Assembly (NCBI GenBank): GCA_948567375.1
Contig: OX419758.1
Coordinates: 21,519,001-21,583,000 of the forward strand
DNA: 64,000 nucleotides
Source of the DNA: Lunularia cruciata
Lineage: Eukaryota > Streptophyta > Marchantiopsida > Lunulariales > Lunulariaceae
Direction: 5' to 3'
Numbering within the stretch: position 1 is the stretch's first letter; each line of letters starts with the position of its first letter. A program made the position numbers and the translations under genes. The notes below the pieces were generated by a model. It did no database searches, was not told where the DNA came from, and saw only the letters and a list, made by a program, of their open reading frames with translations. Positions 44,291 through 55,022 of the stretch are shown here, piece after piece.

Positions 44291-45870
44291 TTCGCATGAT
44301 TTGTCAATGACAAATCATGGCTACTCGCAGTATACAGAAGATTTCATGTTATGACTTTTGGATTCTGTATAGAGCATTTCTTCATACATACGGATATAGA
44401 AAGGAAATATACTGTTGTGGAAACTTCTCTTCCCCACTTTCGATGGAAAATTTTCTTATTCATTTTGACTTGATAGGGTCTCTTTTCAAACCAAGACTAT
44501 ATTTAATTCTAGACGATCTTTAAATTTCATGACCTAAGACTTCATTCGACTGGGTGCTTTAATATTTTGGTATTTGTTGTGGTTTGTTGATTTTGTGATC
44601 TTGGCACGTGGGTTTACAAATTTTGATTCAATTTCAAGTTTATTTTTTTTTATCTTTTCCTTCCAACTTACATAATTATATCATAAATTTATATCCACAT
44701 TAAAATCGGGAGAATTCAAAAGATAGTATGTTCTAGAAACTAAAACAAACAGGGATTATGAACAAGGACAAACTTAGAATCCCCCACAAAGACCATGTCA
44801 TCAACAATGGTACTCTGCCCGATGAAACCTAGGTGCAGAATGCATAGTATTCATACTGGTGTGGATGTCATGGAACGTATAGTTGGAGGTGCTAGTAAAT
44901 TTCAGAGAGTATATCTCATAAGATCAAATTTGTTACTATTCAAAATTTGGACTATTAGAGAATCACGGCCAATCAGCAAGATGAAGAGAGACCTATCCTA
45001 ATCATAACCCAGAATAAAAAATTGCACTCTTCTCTCAGTTGAATCACAACCTCACACATCGACATCTAGTCCTAGTACCTAAGTGTCAACGCATAGTATT
45101 ATTAAAAGAGTTTTTCTCTTTACTATACAAAATGTACAGGTCCAGCATTCTGACAAGACAGAAAGTAGCTGAAGAACCTGGGTTTGAAAGAATCTCGTGC
45201 CCACTATTTAAAGTATTCGTCTGAGGAAAACCTCCTTATCTTTATCCAGCTGGTACGCTTTAGACCACACTCCGAAGCGTATCTCGTGGTGTGGTCTTCG
45301 AGAGGATTTTAGTCCCTATACAAATAAAAACTTGAATACTATAGAGGTAGTCAAACATCATCGCACATGTGTATTTCTTGTTCATTGATATATATCTATA
45401 TTTCAAGGAATAGATTTTCAACTCAATTTTTCAAGATGAGTTGAACAAATCGTACACAACACTCGAGTAACTTCAGTAGTACTAAAGTTGTCGTACTTTA
45501 CCCGAATAAAGTGATTTTGGAGCAGGAGTGTACAGTATCTGTATATGATACTATGTCGATTTTATATATGATCGTTATGATTGCCCTAGCTACTGCGTTA
45601 CAAGTTTCGACTGCTCTTATCCGTATGGTACTAGTGGACCACCATCACCTTGAACTTGAGCATCTTCTAGGTTGGTGACAGTTCATAATTCACTCACGAT
45701 TTACAGTAGATAGTAGATGATATCCAGGTGGCAAGTGAGTGAATTGTGTTTTGATATCAAGTATTGTTCTTCGCTCTTGTAGACTTCCCTATGTGGGTAA
45801 CATGATAAGTTCCTTCCATTCTCTGGGCCCAGGTGACATTTAGATTTGTCAGTAGGTTATGGTATTTCCA
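44290..45870 (+). repeat. Repeat W, beta/gamma segments then next alpha (non-coding)
   Basis: 44300-44720 matches 46463-46600 and 59165-59620 (GACAAATCATGGC...GTATACAGAAGATT). 44725-44900 matches 49130-49290 and 60362-60500 (TTCTAGAAACTAAA, CCACAAAGACCATGTCATC). 45080-45870 is an alpha segment shared with 35300-35700 and 57390-57780. Three W copies therefore lie in this part of the window. No coding signal; class unknown. Confidence 0.65.
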
Positions 45871-45876
45871 AATAAA

Positions 45877-45951
45877 AGAAGACGACCGCGTAAGATAACA
45901 AAGAGGATGGAAAGACCGATCAAGCCGTAGGTAAAATGGTTAAGCCCCAAT
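45877..45951 (-). mobile_element. RLE-1 3'-end micro-copy J (~75 bp)
   Basis: Tail GACGACCGCGTAAG, then AGGATGGAAAGACCGATCAAGCC and TTAAGCCCC, reverse orientation. The hairpin stem is mutated. It sits in W after GGTATTTCCAAATA and before ATCCTGAACTAAG. Confidence 0.8.
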
Positions 45952-45998
45952 CCTGAACTAAGTTGTATATTGGATACTTTGTATAATCCTGAACTAAG

Positions 45999-46043
45999 TA
46001 AAAAGGCGACCGCTTAATAACAAGCAGGACCCCATCAGACCCC
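45999..46043 (-). mobile_element. RLE-1 3'-end micro-copy K (~45 bp)
   Basis: AAAAAGGCGACCGCTTAAT...GGACCCCATCAGACCCC, a shortened 3' tail. It is flanked by AATCCTGAACTAAGT (left) and AATCGTGAAATAGAT (right), a 15-bp direct repeat with three mismatches. Confidence 0.7.
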
Positions 46044-46049
46044 AATCGT

Positions 46050-46610
46050 GAAATAGATTGTATATTGGGATGTCACCGCATCTCTTTTCCCAGCCATCAG
46101 ATCGCATAAGCATCCAAATAAATCCACACGTAAGTTCACTCATCCATCACATTTTATCTAGTAGGTTTTATCCTTGTTGATGTGTTTGCCTATGGGGTTT
46201 ATTATCTTATGTATGTTGCTTTCTAGTTCACTCGTAGGTCATAAACTCTTTTCTAACTCCATGTGCATGTTTCTATTTTCCCATCAAGTTTACTTATTAT
46301 TGTCAAATGCCTTACTGTCAAGAGAACTTTACCGTAAAGTCAGTAAATTCTCGTGTACACGTAACCACTAATTCAACATCAATGCCACATGGAAGTTCGA
46401 TACAAACCTCTCCAACAAAAAGAAAAACTATGTTCAATTTTGGTATATTTAACAAAGAAAATATGACAAATCATGGCTATTCGATGTATACAGAAGATTT
46501 GCGTTATACTTTTGGATTCCGTTACACAGAGCCATTAGGGGTTTCAGAAATAACTTTGATGGATATCTACCGGATAAATAACAAATTTCATACATGTTTT
46601 TAGTGAACTA
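46050..46610 (+). repeat. Repeat W, beta segment, copy 1
   Basis: Matches 58780-59260 (CCAGCCATCAGAT...GCATAAGCATCCAAATAAATCCAC, TAGTAGGTTTTATCCTTGTT, AGAGAACTTACCGT, AAATATGACAAATCATGGC). It is interrupted by the V unit from about 46615 and resumes near 48075. Confidence 0.7.
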
Positions 46611-46614
46611 TGTA

Positions 46615-48070
46615 AAGAGATGCGATAGTAATAAATGAACACATCATAAATTGTATTTAAGTGTATTTTGTCCAAGTTGCATTCATTTATAAAAATCATG
46701 CACTATATTTCATATTTTTAGGAATGTCTTATTGAAATAAATGATTGTCATAAGAGGTGTCGGGATTTCTTGAGATGGTGAGAGGTGATCATGTGGTTTG
46801 GTGGGTGGGTCTTGGAATGGGATTTATGAAATTTGTTTGGTGGATCCAAAATGCCGCTTTCAACTATTTGAATTCTCAACTCAAATTCACCATCTCGAGT
46901 GCAAATGCTCCTTCTGCCAGTCAACTAAGCAGTGTGTTTTGTAGTTCCGCATTGGTGTGGTGGTTCATTTCTATAGATTAGTGTGGACAAGGATAACTCA
47001 ATTTATGGAAAATGATCCATGATGCCCCATGGCAACCAAGAAATTGATTGGGGATTGAGGAATTTTACTCTAAAAGTGCAATGAAAATTTAGCAATGGGA
47101 GATCAAGTACCTTGTTGCAATGCCAGAGGTTCACTTTTGGATATAGATCCAAGACCTTTAGACTCACCTTTGGATTCGCAGCCTAAACAACTACTAGGGA
47201 AATTTGGAGAATTATTGAGGATGGCTTCTTCTGTGCCTGGCAAAACAAAAGAGGATGAACGGTTTTGCATGCTGATGCACCATTATGGCTTAATATTGGA
47301 TTATTTGGAAGACCGCAAGCATTTGCATAGATTCATGGTAGGAATTGCAGAAAGCACATTCAAAAATCCACTACTTTTAGTTTCATGGCAACATTTTTGA
47401 TTCAGGAGGGGCAAGGATTTCCTACTTCTATCATAGGTGACAAGCTTTACAATAAATGGTTGAGATACATGAAAAATACAAAGAAACTTGGGAGCTTAAG
47501 AACAAGTCTACGAAGAGATCTCACTGAGAAGGAATATGGCAAAGAGTGGAGAACTATAGATGATAAATTGAATGGAAGGTGCACACATTTTTCTAGAATG
47601 GAAACCATGTTCTGGAATAGAGCAAACATTAGTCCACCTTCTATGGTAAGTTTGGGAGATTTAAATTCCAATTCAAGGTTTGCATGGAGGAGGTACATGA
47701 AGGTGTAGTGGAGTCCTCTCAATTCCCATCAATTCAACACCTCTAGGGGACTAGAGGTGGTGCTCCCGGACTCGTGCTCCCAATTTGTCCCAAACACCCA
47801 AGGGGTGGAAAGTATACCTAGTGTATACATGGATGATAGAACCGGTCACCCGAGATGGAGTCACAATTTGTTGCACCAGTAGAGGACTCAACTTTTGCTA
47901 CACGACCTCCTTTAACTTCTACAAGGGATGGGTCCGAGGGTACTTTCCTCAACCAAGAAGGAGAACATGACACAAAGAGGAGAAAAGTTGGAATATCAGC
48001 AAGTAAGGTATCTTGAATATCACATAGTATGTCATTGTCTCAAGATTTAGCAAAAATTACCATGTTGAAG
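46615..48070 (+). repeat. Unit V inserted in W, with an unrecognised coding-like stretch
   Basis: 46620-47150 is the inverted counterpart of 51770-52265. The part from 47095 to about 48000 has no second copy here. It has two moderately long frames: 47095-47400 (101 codons, MGDQVPCCNARGSLLD...) and 47385-47708 (107 codons, IIGDKLYNKWLRYMKNTKKL...). Neither resembles a family I know. The phrase MGDQ is also encoded in the inverted copy, which then diverges after about 15 codons. It may be a captured gene fragment or a transposon's own decayed gene. Confidence 0.45.
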
Positions 48071-48074
48071 GTAG

Positions 48075-49830
48075 ATACTATTTTATAATTCCTTTCAAAT
48101 TATATAATTTATGGACGCATGATTATAGCAGAGAATTATATTCACATTAAAGTGGGAAGACCTCTCCCTATAGTCGAGTGCTACACATCTCTCCCCTTGC
48201 CCTATGGGCCTTCTTTCATAAAGGCAAAGAGTTTGCGGAAATGGCTTATTCTCGTGCACAAGTGCTATAGGGAGAGGTGCTACACACTTTGTGTGTCCAA
48301 AGGATGCTTCAAAAAGATTAACTTTTTTTCTCACTTGTTTTCTAAGAGAAAGAATGATATTGTGAAAAGATGAGTTGATCCCCTTAGATAATTTACATTC
48401 ATCTTCAATCTCCTTTCCTCTATGTTGCAACAACAACAAAAAGACTGAATTAGTTATCCATCCTAACTAGCAATTTTTGCAATTTGCTTCACTTATTTAA
48501 TTTTTATAGTAGCATGTACTTTCAAAATCATTCCATTCCATTCCAATCGTGTCGAAACCTTAGATATTTGAAAACTAAAATAATCACTTGAGTTTTGGAT
48601 CGTGGTTTGTTATCATCAGTTATATATATATTTTATTGAAACAACTAAAATGCAACTAGAATAAAATGAAACAATATTTTTTATAACTGATATCAGTAGA
48701 ACGTCAACCAAATTGATTGAATGGGTTAGCTAAGCTATTGAGCAGGCTAGAGACATTGCTGAGTACCCAAGCTAAGCTCTCTAGCATTCAAGTGAACATT
48801 AGACAATTCAGCTGCCAAGTAGTATTAGGCTCTGTATTTTGCTCAACAATTTTGCAAATTTTTTCCATAAACTTTGCTAATGTTCTATTACTTGTTCTAT
48901 CACATTTTTTAATCAACAAAGGATACGAAATTTTCCTAAGATATTTCCTTCCATCAAAAGTAGATAATCAACTTTGTTTCAATAATTTCTTTTAAAAATA
49001 ATCCTTTATATAAACATACAAATCGGTTTATATCATTAAAAAAGTTATTTTTTACAGTTAGTTAACTTAGTTTTTTGGTCTGCTCAGTGATTTTCTAGAA
49101 ACTAAAGTAGAAAAGTAGTTCCATTGCATGTTATGTTCTAGAAACTAAAATAAACATGGACTATAAACAAGGACAAAGGTTAGGATCCCGCCACAAAGAC
49201 CATGTCATCAACAATGTTACTCTGTCCGATGAAACCTATGTGCAGAATGCACAATATTCATACTGGTGGTGTATGTCATGGAACGTTTCAATCTGGGTCC
49301 CGATGCTTTAAATTCGAGTTTAGAGAGGAGGGAACAGAACTGGAAATCGTCCGCCCGCCAATCTTCTCTAAGAGGTTGACGGATTTATTCGGGTGTTGGC
49401 GTACGACAAGAAACTTGCATGGAGCGAAGGCTTTTTGGAGAGCAATTTTTGAAAACAAAATTAGAGGGACTCACCTAACAATTCTCTCGCAAGTGGCTAC
49501 GTGGGTCCACTACCCCTCTAGTAATGTTAGCATTGTAACCGTCAAGTGATTTTAGCACTGCTTCATACATGCCTTCATTTGAGGGCGGCATTCGTGTGTA
49601 TTCATAGAGCATATTCCTGAATAATCTAAATCGAACAGAACAATTTGGGGCAGTTTGGATTCTCCATAATTCAAGTTTTTCAGTCGAGAAAACCTTTCTT
49701 CATCTCAGGGAACGAATCTTGGGGCTGAACGTGTTTGTTGGAGGTATCTTTATATAAGTTCCTTACACTACTACTTTTCGTTTTGCCTAATTTACCTCTT
49801 TGATACTACAAATGGAGTTGTACTTGATGA
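48075..49830 (+). repeat. Repeat W, gamma segment, copy 1
   Basis: Collinear with 59540-60980: AGAACGTCAACC near 48700, GAGCAGGCTAGAGACATTGCTGAGTACC, AGGATCCCGCCACAAAGACCATGTCATC near 49180, GAACGTTTCAATCTGGGTCCCGATGC, and GCTGAACGTGTTTGTTGGAG near 49730. No coding signal. Confidence 0.7.
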
Positions 49831-49867
49831 GACGAATTTGAAAGAGAATATATATATAGAGAGAGAA

Positions 49868-50010
49868 TTGGTATTGTCACCCTAGAGGTGGCCGAAGGTA
49901 GACAAATGGCAAAAGGAAACACAATACCAGAGCCCCACGGGGTGCGGGAAGCAATTTCATATCATCTTGGCCTTGTCATGGGTGGAAATAACAAAAATAT
50001 GGATGCATAT
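49868..50010 (+). repeat. Repeat Y, stand-alone copy
   Basis: GGTATTGTCACCCTAGAGG, AGACAAATGGCAAAAGG, GGGAAG.AATTTCATATCATCTTGG, GTCATGGGTGGAAATAACAAAAATATGGATG. This is the same unit as at 12155-12445, here without an RLE-1 insertion. Confidence 0.65.
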
Positions 50011-51690
50011 ATATAGGTATATGAGAGCAGAAGCCATTATGGGAACACGTTATTCAAGATTCATGAAATGAAAATGATCTATAAGTAATAGGTACATGAT
50101 TCACAATGCTAGAATATTGTTAAAGCTCTAAGGTAGAATGCAACGAATGTAACTTGCAGAAAAGCCATAATTGAAACAAATTGAGAATCACATATGGCCA
50201 ACGGACTAATAAACAACATGAAATTTAGAGCATTTATGCAAACAACTGCAAGAAATAGGAAACACTATATAAGAGCCCACCAGTAAGCATGAACATAAGT
50301 GTGTGAACAATAAAGATTAAGAACATGGGTTGTAGTAGTCGGGTAGGAACACTGTAGATGCGAGAGGTCAAACCAAGAATCAGTCAAAGAGCAAAGGCAA
50401 AATACTAGGGAGGGAATCAACTGGGGAATGGAGGAGTGGAACAATACAAGAGTAATCGGATGGTGTGGCTGTAGAAACAGGTCAAACTGTAACAAGGGTA
50501 ACAAGAGCAAAGTGTAAAAGGACAAGATATAAAGTATATCACAACAAGCGCTATGGACGCTTGAGTCTGAGACACTAAATAGCAAAGGGAAGCAGAAGGC
50601 GGCCATAGTAAACCTCCACAAAAACACTACCAACTTCATTAGTGCCTCATGCAGTGCTGAAGTAGCTGAGCAATTGTTAGTACTCTTTGTACCAAGTTTT
50701 TGCTCAAAAACTCATGAGTGCCAAGGAAAATAGGATAGCTCCCCTAAAGTGTTGCTCATAAGTAGTGGGAATGTTGAAAAACTGAAGAACACAAGTTTGA
50801 TGTGTGGAAAAAAAGAGCAAGTAGAAGTGCAGGCACATAAATAAACGTAGGAGTCTCAGCCACAAGATGAGGATCAAGCAAGAAAGAAATGAATTAACAT
50901 GGGTAAGAGGAGTGGAGGAATAGAAACATACTTTATGAATACCTGAAATCACAAACATACATTTGAAGAGAGACAATCTAGGACACAGTTATGAGAAATT
51001 ATCAAGCAGAGATTGTTACTTCTACAAGTGAGGAGCAAGAAACATCAACGTTGCACGAGAAGGGACAAGTGAACTCAAACAGGCAAGAACAAAGGCAAAA
51101 TGCAAGAAGGAAAGAACAGAGAAGCAAGGAAAAACCTGAAAAGAGTTAGGGCAACGCGAAGGGGCATAGCAAGGAGGCAAAATCTGCCTTGGATTAAGTG
51201 AGGGAAAAGGTAGGCCCACGTGCCTTTCAACAAAGCCCCATATGTCCAGAAACAAACCAATCAAAATCCGCATGGCAGAAAAACCAAAAGAGTTATGTAT
51301 ATGTTCAAGAGTCAAATAGGACTCCTGTATAATTGTATGGTATACAAGCTTACGGGAAAAAGTTGCTGGTAGGCTTGAACATGAACTTGAACAATAGAGG
51401 GTTTCAGAAAAAGTTTTACAAAGCTATGTATATTTTCAGAGATTATTACAAAGCGTTGACTAAATCAGTATGGGATGTGGGCTGGAGGAAGAAAGAGTCC
51501 CAATACGGAGTTCTAGCCAAGTTATTTATTATTAGCACACTCCATAAGAGGTGGTTTGTAGAAAATAAGGGATAGGGAGCTTTCCGTTGTCATACCATAA
51601 CACATTAATTACAGATTAGGGTCGATTAATTAAGTGTTTGGTTTAGGGTGAATCTGGTCGGTGCTGGTTGTCGCCCGATGTAATGTGTTA
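50011..51690 (+). other. Non-coding region, purine-rich plus strand
   Basis: No gene supported. Several hydrophobic minus-strand frames (50265-51315) arise from long A/G-rich stretches on the plus strand and lack any family motif. 51333-51600 carries a short plus frame of 80 codons, also unrecognised. Confidence 0.5.
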
Positions 51691-52270
51691 ATTTAGGATT
51701 AAATGGGATTTTGCACATCACTGCTTGCTAGCGCCCATAGCCACCTGTAGCTACTTGATGGCGCCCATTGGTTTTGCATCCAAATGTGAGCCTCATTGCA
51801 TAAGGTTCTTGATCTCCCATTGCTAAATTTTTGTTGCCTTCTTGGAGTAAAATTCCAAGACTTTGGATTCATTTCTTGGTTCCCGCAAGGCAATGTGAAT
51901 CATTTTCCATAACTCATGCTATCTCCCTTGCCGCACTAATCTATGGAAATGAACCACTACACCAATGCAAAACTACAAAACCTGCCGGTTTAGTTTACTA
52001 ATATAAGCATTTGCACACAAATAGTGAATTTGAATTTGAATAGTTGAAAGCACCATTTTGGATTCGCCAAAAAATTTCATAAATCCACTATGAATCAACC
52101 CACCAAAAAATGTGGCAACCTCTCAAGAAGCCACATCATCTCTTCTGACAATTATTTATTTCAATATGGCAATCCTAAACATCTGTAACATAGCATCTGA
52201 TTTTTATAAATGAACACAACTTGCATGAGATACACCGTAAAACAATTTATGAGGCATTCATTTATTAGAA
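51690..52270 (-). repeat. Unit V, inverted second copy
   Basis: On the minus strand it matches 46620-47150: CAATGGGAGATCAAG, TGGCAAC.AAGAAAT, GGTTCATTTC.ATAGATTAGTG, AACTCAAATTCAC and AATAAATGAACAC. The plus-strand V extends 0.9 kb further than this one. Confidence 0.75.
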
Positions 52271-52429
52271 CCTCATCTCCTTTCAGAGTTCACTAAAAAT
52301 AATCACAAATTTTGTTATTTATATGTAGACATCCATCAAAACTATTTCTAAAACCCCCAGTATGGTATTTAAGCCTTTGGGGAGAAAAAAGGATGAATAT
52401 ATATTTAGATATATATTTTTTCACATTCT

Positions 52430-54560
52430 TATCATCATTGATATGTAGTAGTAATCTGACTCAATACAAAGGGGAGAAACTGAAATTATATTCTCAAGAC
52501 AAGCATATACTCTCTTTACAAGCTAGAAGGCAACAATAGAAGTAACAATGTAAAGAACTATTCATGGAGGGAAAACTATAGCAATTGGATTTATGTTGGA
52601 TAAGAAGTTTGTTAAAGAACAGTAGAATAAATCTTTATAGTAACTAAATAGACTGCTTCCCCACCTCGTAAGGTACATGGTAGTAAGAGGTTAAGAAATG
52701 CTCCTATTATCTATTGACTAACTTGTTAATGCCTAATTTTGGTAAGAAGCACGTAGATATCTATTTAAGTATACATAATAAGACTTTGGGCCATCTTTTG
52801 AATTTGTAGTGCATTTCATTCAACTTTTGGGCAAGACTGTTTTCTTCTATCCTCATTACATATTTCTCTTTTTTATTTTCTTGTTCTTTTTGAAGTGCAT
52901 AAATATGCAGATATATATGGATAAACAAAAATAATGATTTTCAAAGCACTGTTTATACCTTATCGATATTTCTTACAAGAAAGACCTCTTGGGCAATTGC
53001 GAACGCCATTTGGCCACAAAAGGTCGGACAATGAAAGGGCGACCGCGTAGAAAACACGAAGGATGGGAAGACCCCATCAAGCCTTGAAAGGTCGACAATC
53101 AGAAGAAGTCATTAAAGCATCAAGTAGTAGGTGAAGGCCGATCACGTCATTGACGAATACGGGCTTCTTAGGACGATTCTCTGCACAGGGATTGGAGCGC
53201 CGACACCCACGGAAAGCTACGGTGGAGAATCTTGGACAATGGGAAAAGTCTGATCCAATAATAATATGGCGAGAACTTAGAAGTGTAAAAGCCTTCTTTT
53301 TCTCTCAGACGGTCGTAGCCCTTTTGGACACTCTCACCCTTCTTTGTCAACTGTATCGGCCAAGACCTCGGACACTCTCACCTATTGGGTCTCGTGCCGT
53401 CCGGGCCCACAAGTGCGTAGCTCTTCTCCTTATAGTCTCGTGCCTTTGACCGTTTAGCAGCATGGTATACTCCCCTAGGCTTTCGCTGGATTGCTTTTCG
53501 TTATAACATCGGAAAGGATGAGCTGTTAGCACTACCGGCGTGATTCGCCGCATGAGCACTTGCTTATCTAGAAGCATTGCAAGGTCTCTCACCTTCTACG
53601 ACACCATACCCAAGAAAGTCACGGCGTACCAGCTTCAAGCAGGTATGTTTGGAGCGGCCAGGTCGACCTGCCACTGCCTTTCGTGCGCGAAAATCGTCAA
53701 GCTAGTCTTAGGTGGCGCAGAAAACTAAAAGCATGTACACGTGGAAATGTAAGACGAGAACAAAAGACTCCGGATTTCTTACGTCTGCCTAACAAACCTC
53801 CGGAACTTGCGGTGTCCGACTGTCTGACAAGGCTCGTGGTTCTTGTCAGAAAAAAATAAAACTCCAATGCTCTCAAAAGAACATTATTTACCTTAATCTG
53901 CTTTTGCCTCGGTAAAACCTAGGACATGGCGTAGAATAACAAGAAGGATGAAATACCCCAACCGTATAAAAATTAAACATAACGAGATAAAATGAGGCTA
54001 AGCTCTAACCGAGAATGTGACCATTTCCGTCTCCAACGATTCTCAATGAGCCGCACTTGAACGACCCGAACCCTAGGGCCCAGAAAGCACTCGCCCAAAG
54101 GACACGCTTGTCATTCTGTTGAAGGATTTCCAACTATCAAGGTCCGGAGAAGATGTCTTAACCACTTGTGTAAGTCACCATGTGGAGGAAATCTTAAATG
54201 CATGAGGCCGAACTAAGTCTAGTTACAGGTGACGAAACTCAACTGAGGCCGTGATTATCCAGAGCCTAATCTGAGCCCGACTGAACGAGTTTGTGCACTT
54301 ACTTAGCATGAATGTATTCAAATCTACATCTGCAGCCAACCGTCCTTTACACTTCATCCGTTTGTCGCGCGTCATCTTGAGAATTTATTCGTAAGATCGT
54401 CTAGGAATCCATCTCATGATCACAGTGCATCTGGTCCGGAAAATACTCATGATGATTCATAGCGATTTCAGATCCTTTTGGACCGGGGACCTATTTCCAG
54501 CAACTTTCAATGGCCAATAGTTATCTATGCTCTACTATGTCAACTTTCCTTTAACGAAAG
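52430..54560 (+). repeat. Repeat X, second copy (largely uninterrupted)
   Basis: 52430-52830 matches 29230-29640. 52945-53025 resembles 30825-30910. 53243-53710, 53717-54150 and 54150-54560 match the three X pieces at 16520-16980, 20744-21194 and 21719-22140. It serves as the unfilled reference for RLE-1 copies B and F. No coding signal. Confidence 0.75.
53033..53086 (-). mobile_element. RLE-1 3'-end micro-copy H (54 bp)
   Basis: GAAAGGGCGACCGCGTAG...GGATGGGAAGACCCCATCAAGCC: the 3' tail with intact hairpin and nothing else. It is flanked by AAAGGTCGGACAAT (53019-53032) and AAAGGTCGACAAT (53087-53099), a target duplication differing by one base. Confidence 0.88.
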
Positions 54561-54620
54561 TAAGGGAATAAGTAAGGAGTGATTGAAGAATGTTTGCACA
54601 GTTATTAAGTTGTTATGTTA

Positions 54621-55022
54621 GGCATGCAGCAGAGGTCACCTCTTTGTTCCTCTAGCCTTATGGAGTTATATGAAACTATGAACATGCATTCCACACATTT
54701 GTTACGGAATGCAAGAGAGCTTATCATATTATGCATCATGGAGTACCACTCTCACTTTTATATATTGTAGTATATTTTAGGCAGTGTGCTCTACTGAGGA
54801 CAATGGCTGGTGCAATCCATAGGAAAGATATTACACTAGATAATGTTTCTTCATATGCTCCCGTTGTGTATAGACTATACGACTTGCATACCTCAGATAT
54901 CTTAGGTGCGGTAGGACAGATTTCTCATATAGACTCTAGCCCCGTTTACCTTTTTTGTCTCTCCCTTGTGCGGCTTGATGGGGTCTTCCGATCCTGCATG
55001 TTCTCTACGTGATTGCATTTTT
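54621..55022 (+). mobile_element. RLE-1 5'-truncated copy G (~400 bp)
   Basis: From GGCATGCAGC.GAGGTCACCTCTTTGTTCC to CTACGTGATTGCATTTTT, plus strand. It encodes remnants of SLLYIVVYFRQ, DVSSYAPVVYRLYDLHTSDILGAVGQISHIDS, the RLE-1 C-terminus. The tail has lost the GCGGTCGCC core by mutation. No clear target duplication is seen. Confidence 0.85.

Noticed and set aside
50265-51315. Minus-strand hydrophobic frames of 60-124 codons
   Set aside because: Same composition effect from A/G-rich plus-strand DNA; no start context, motif or homologue recognised.
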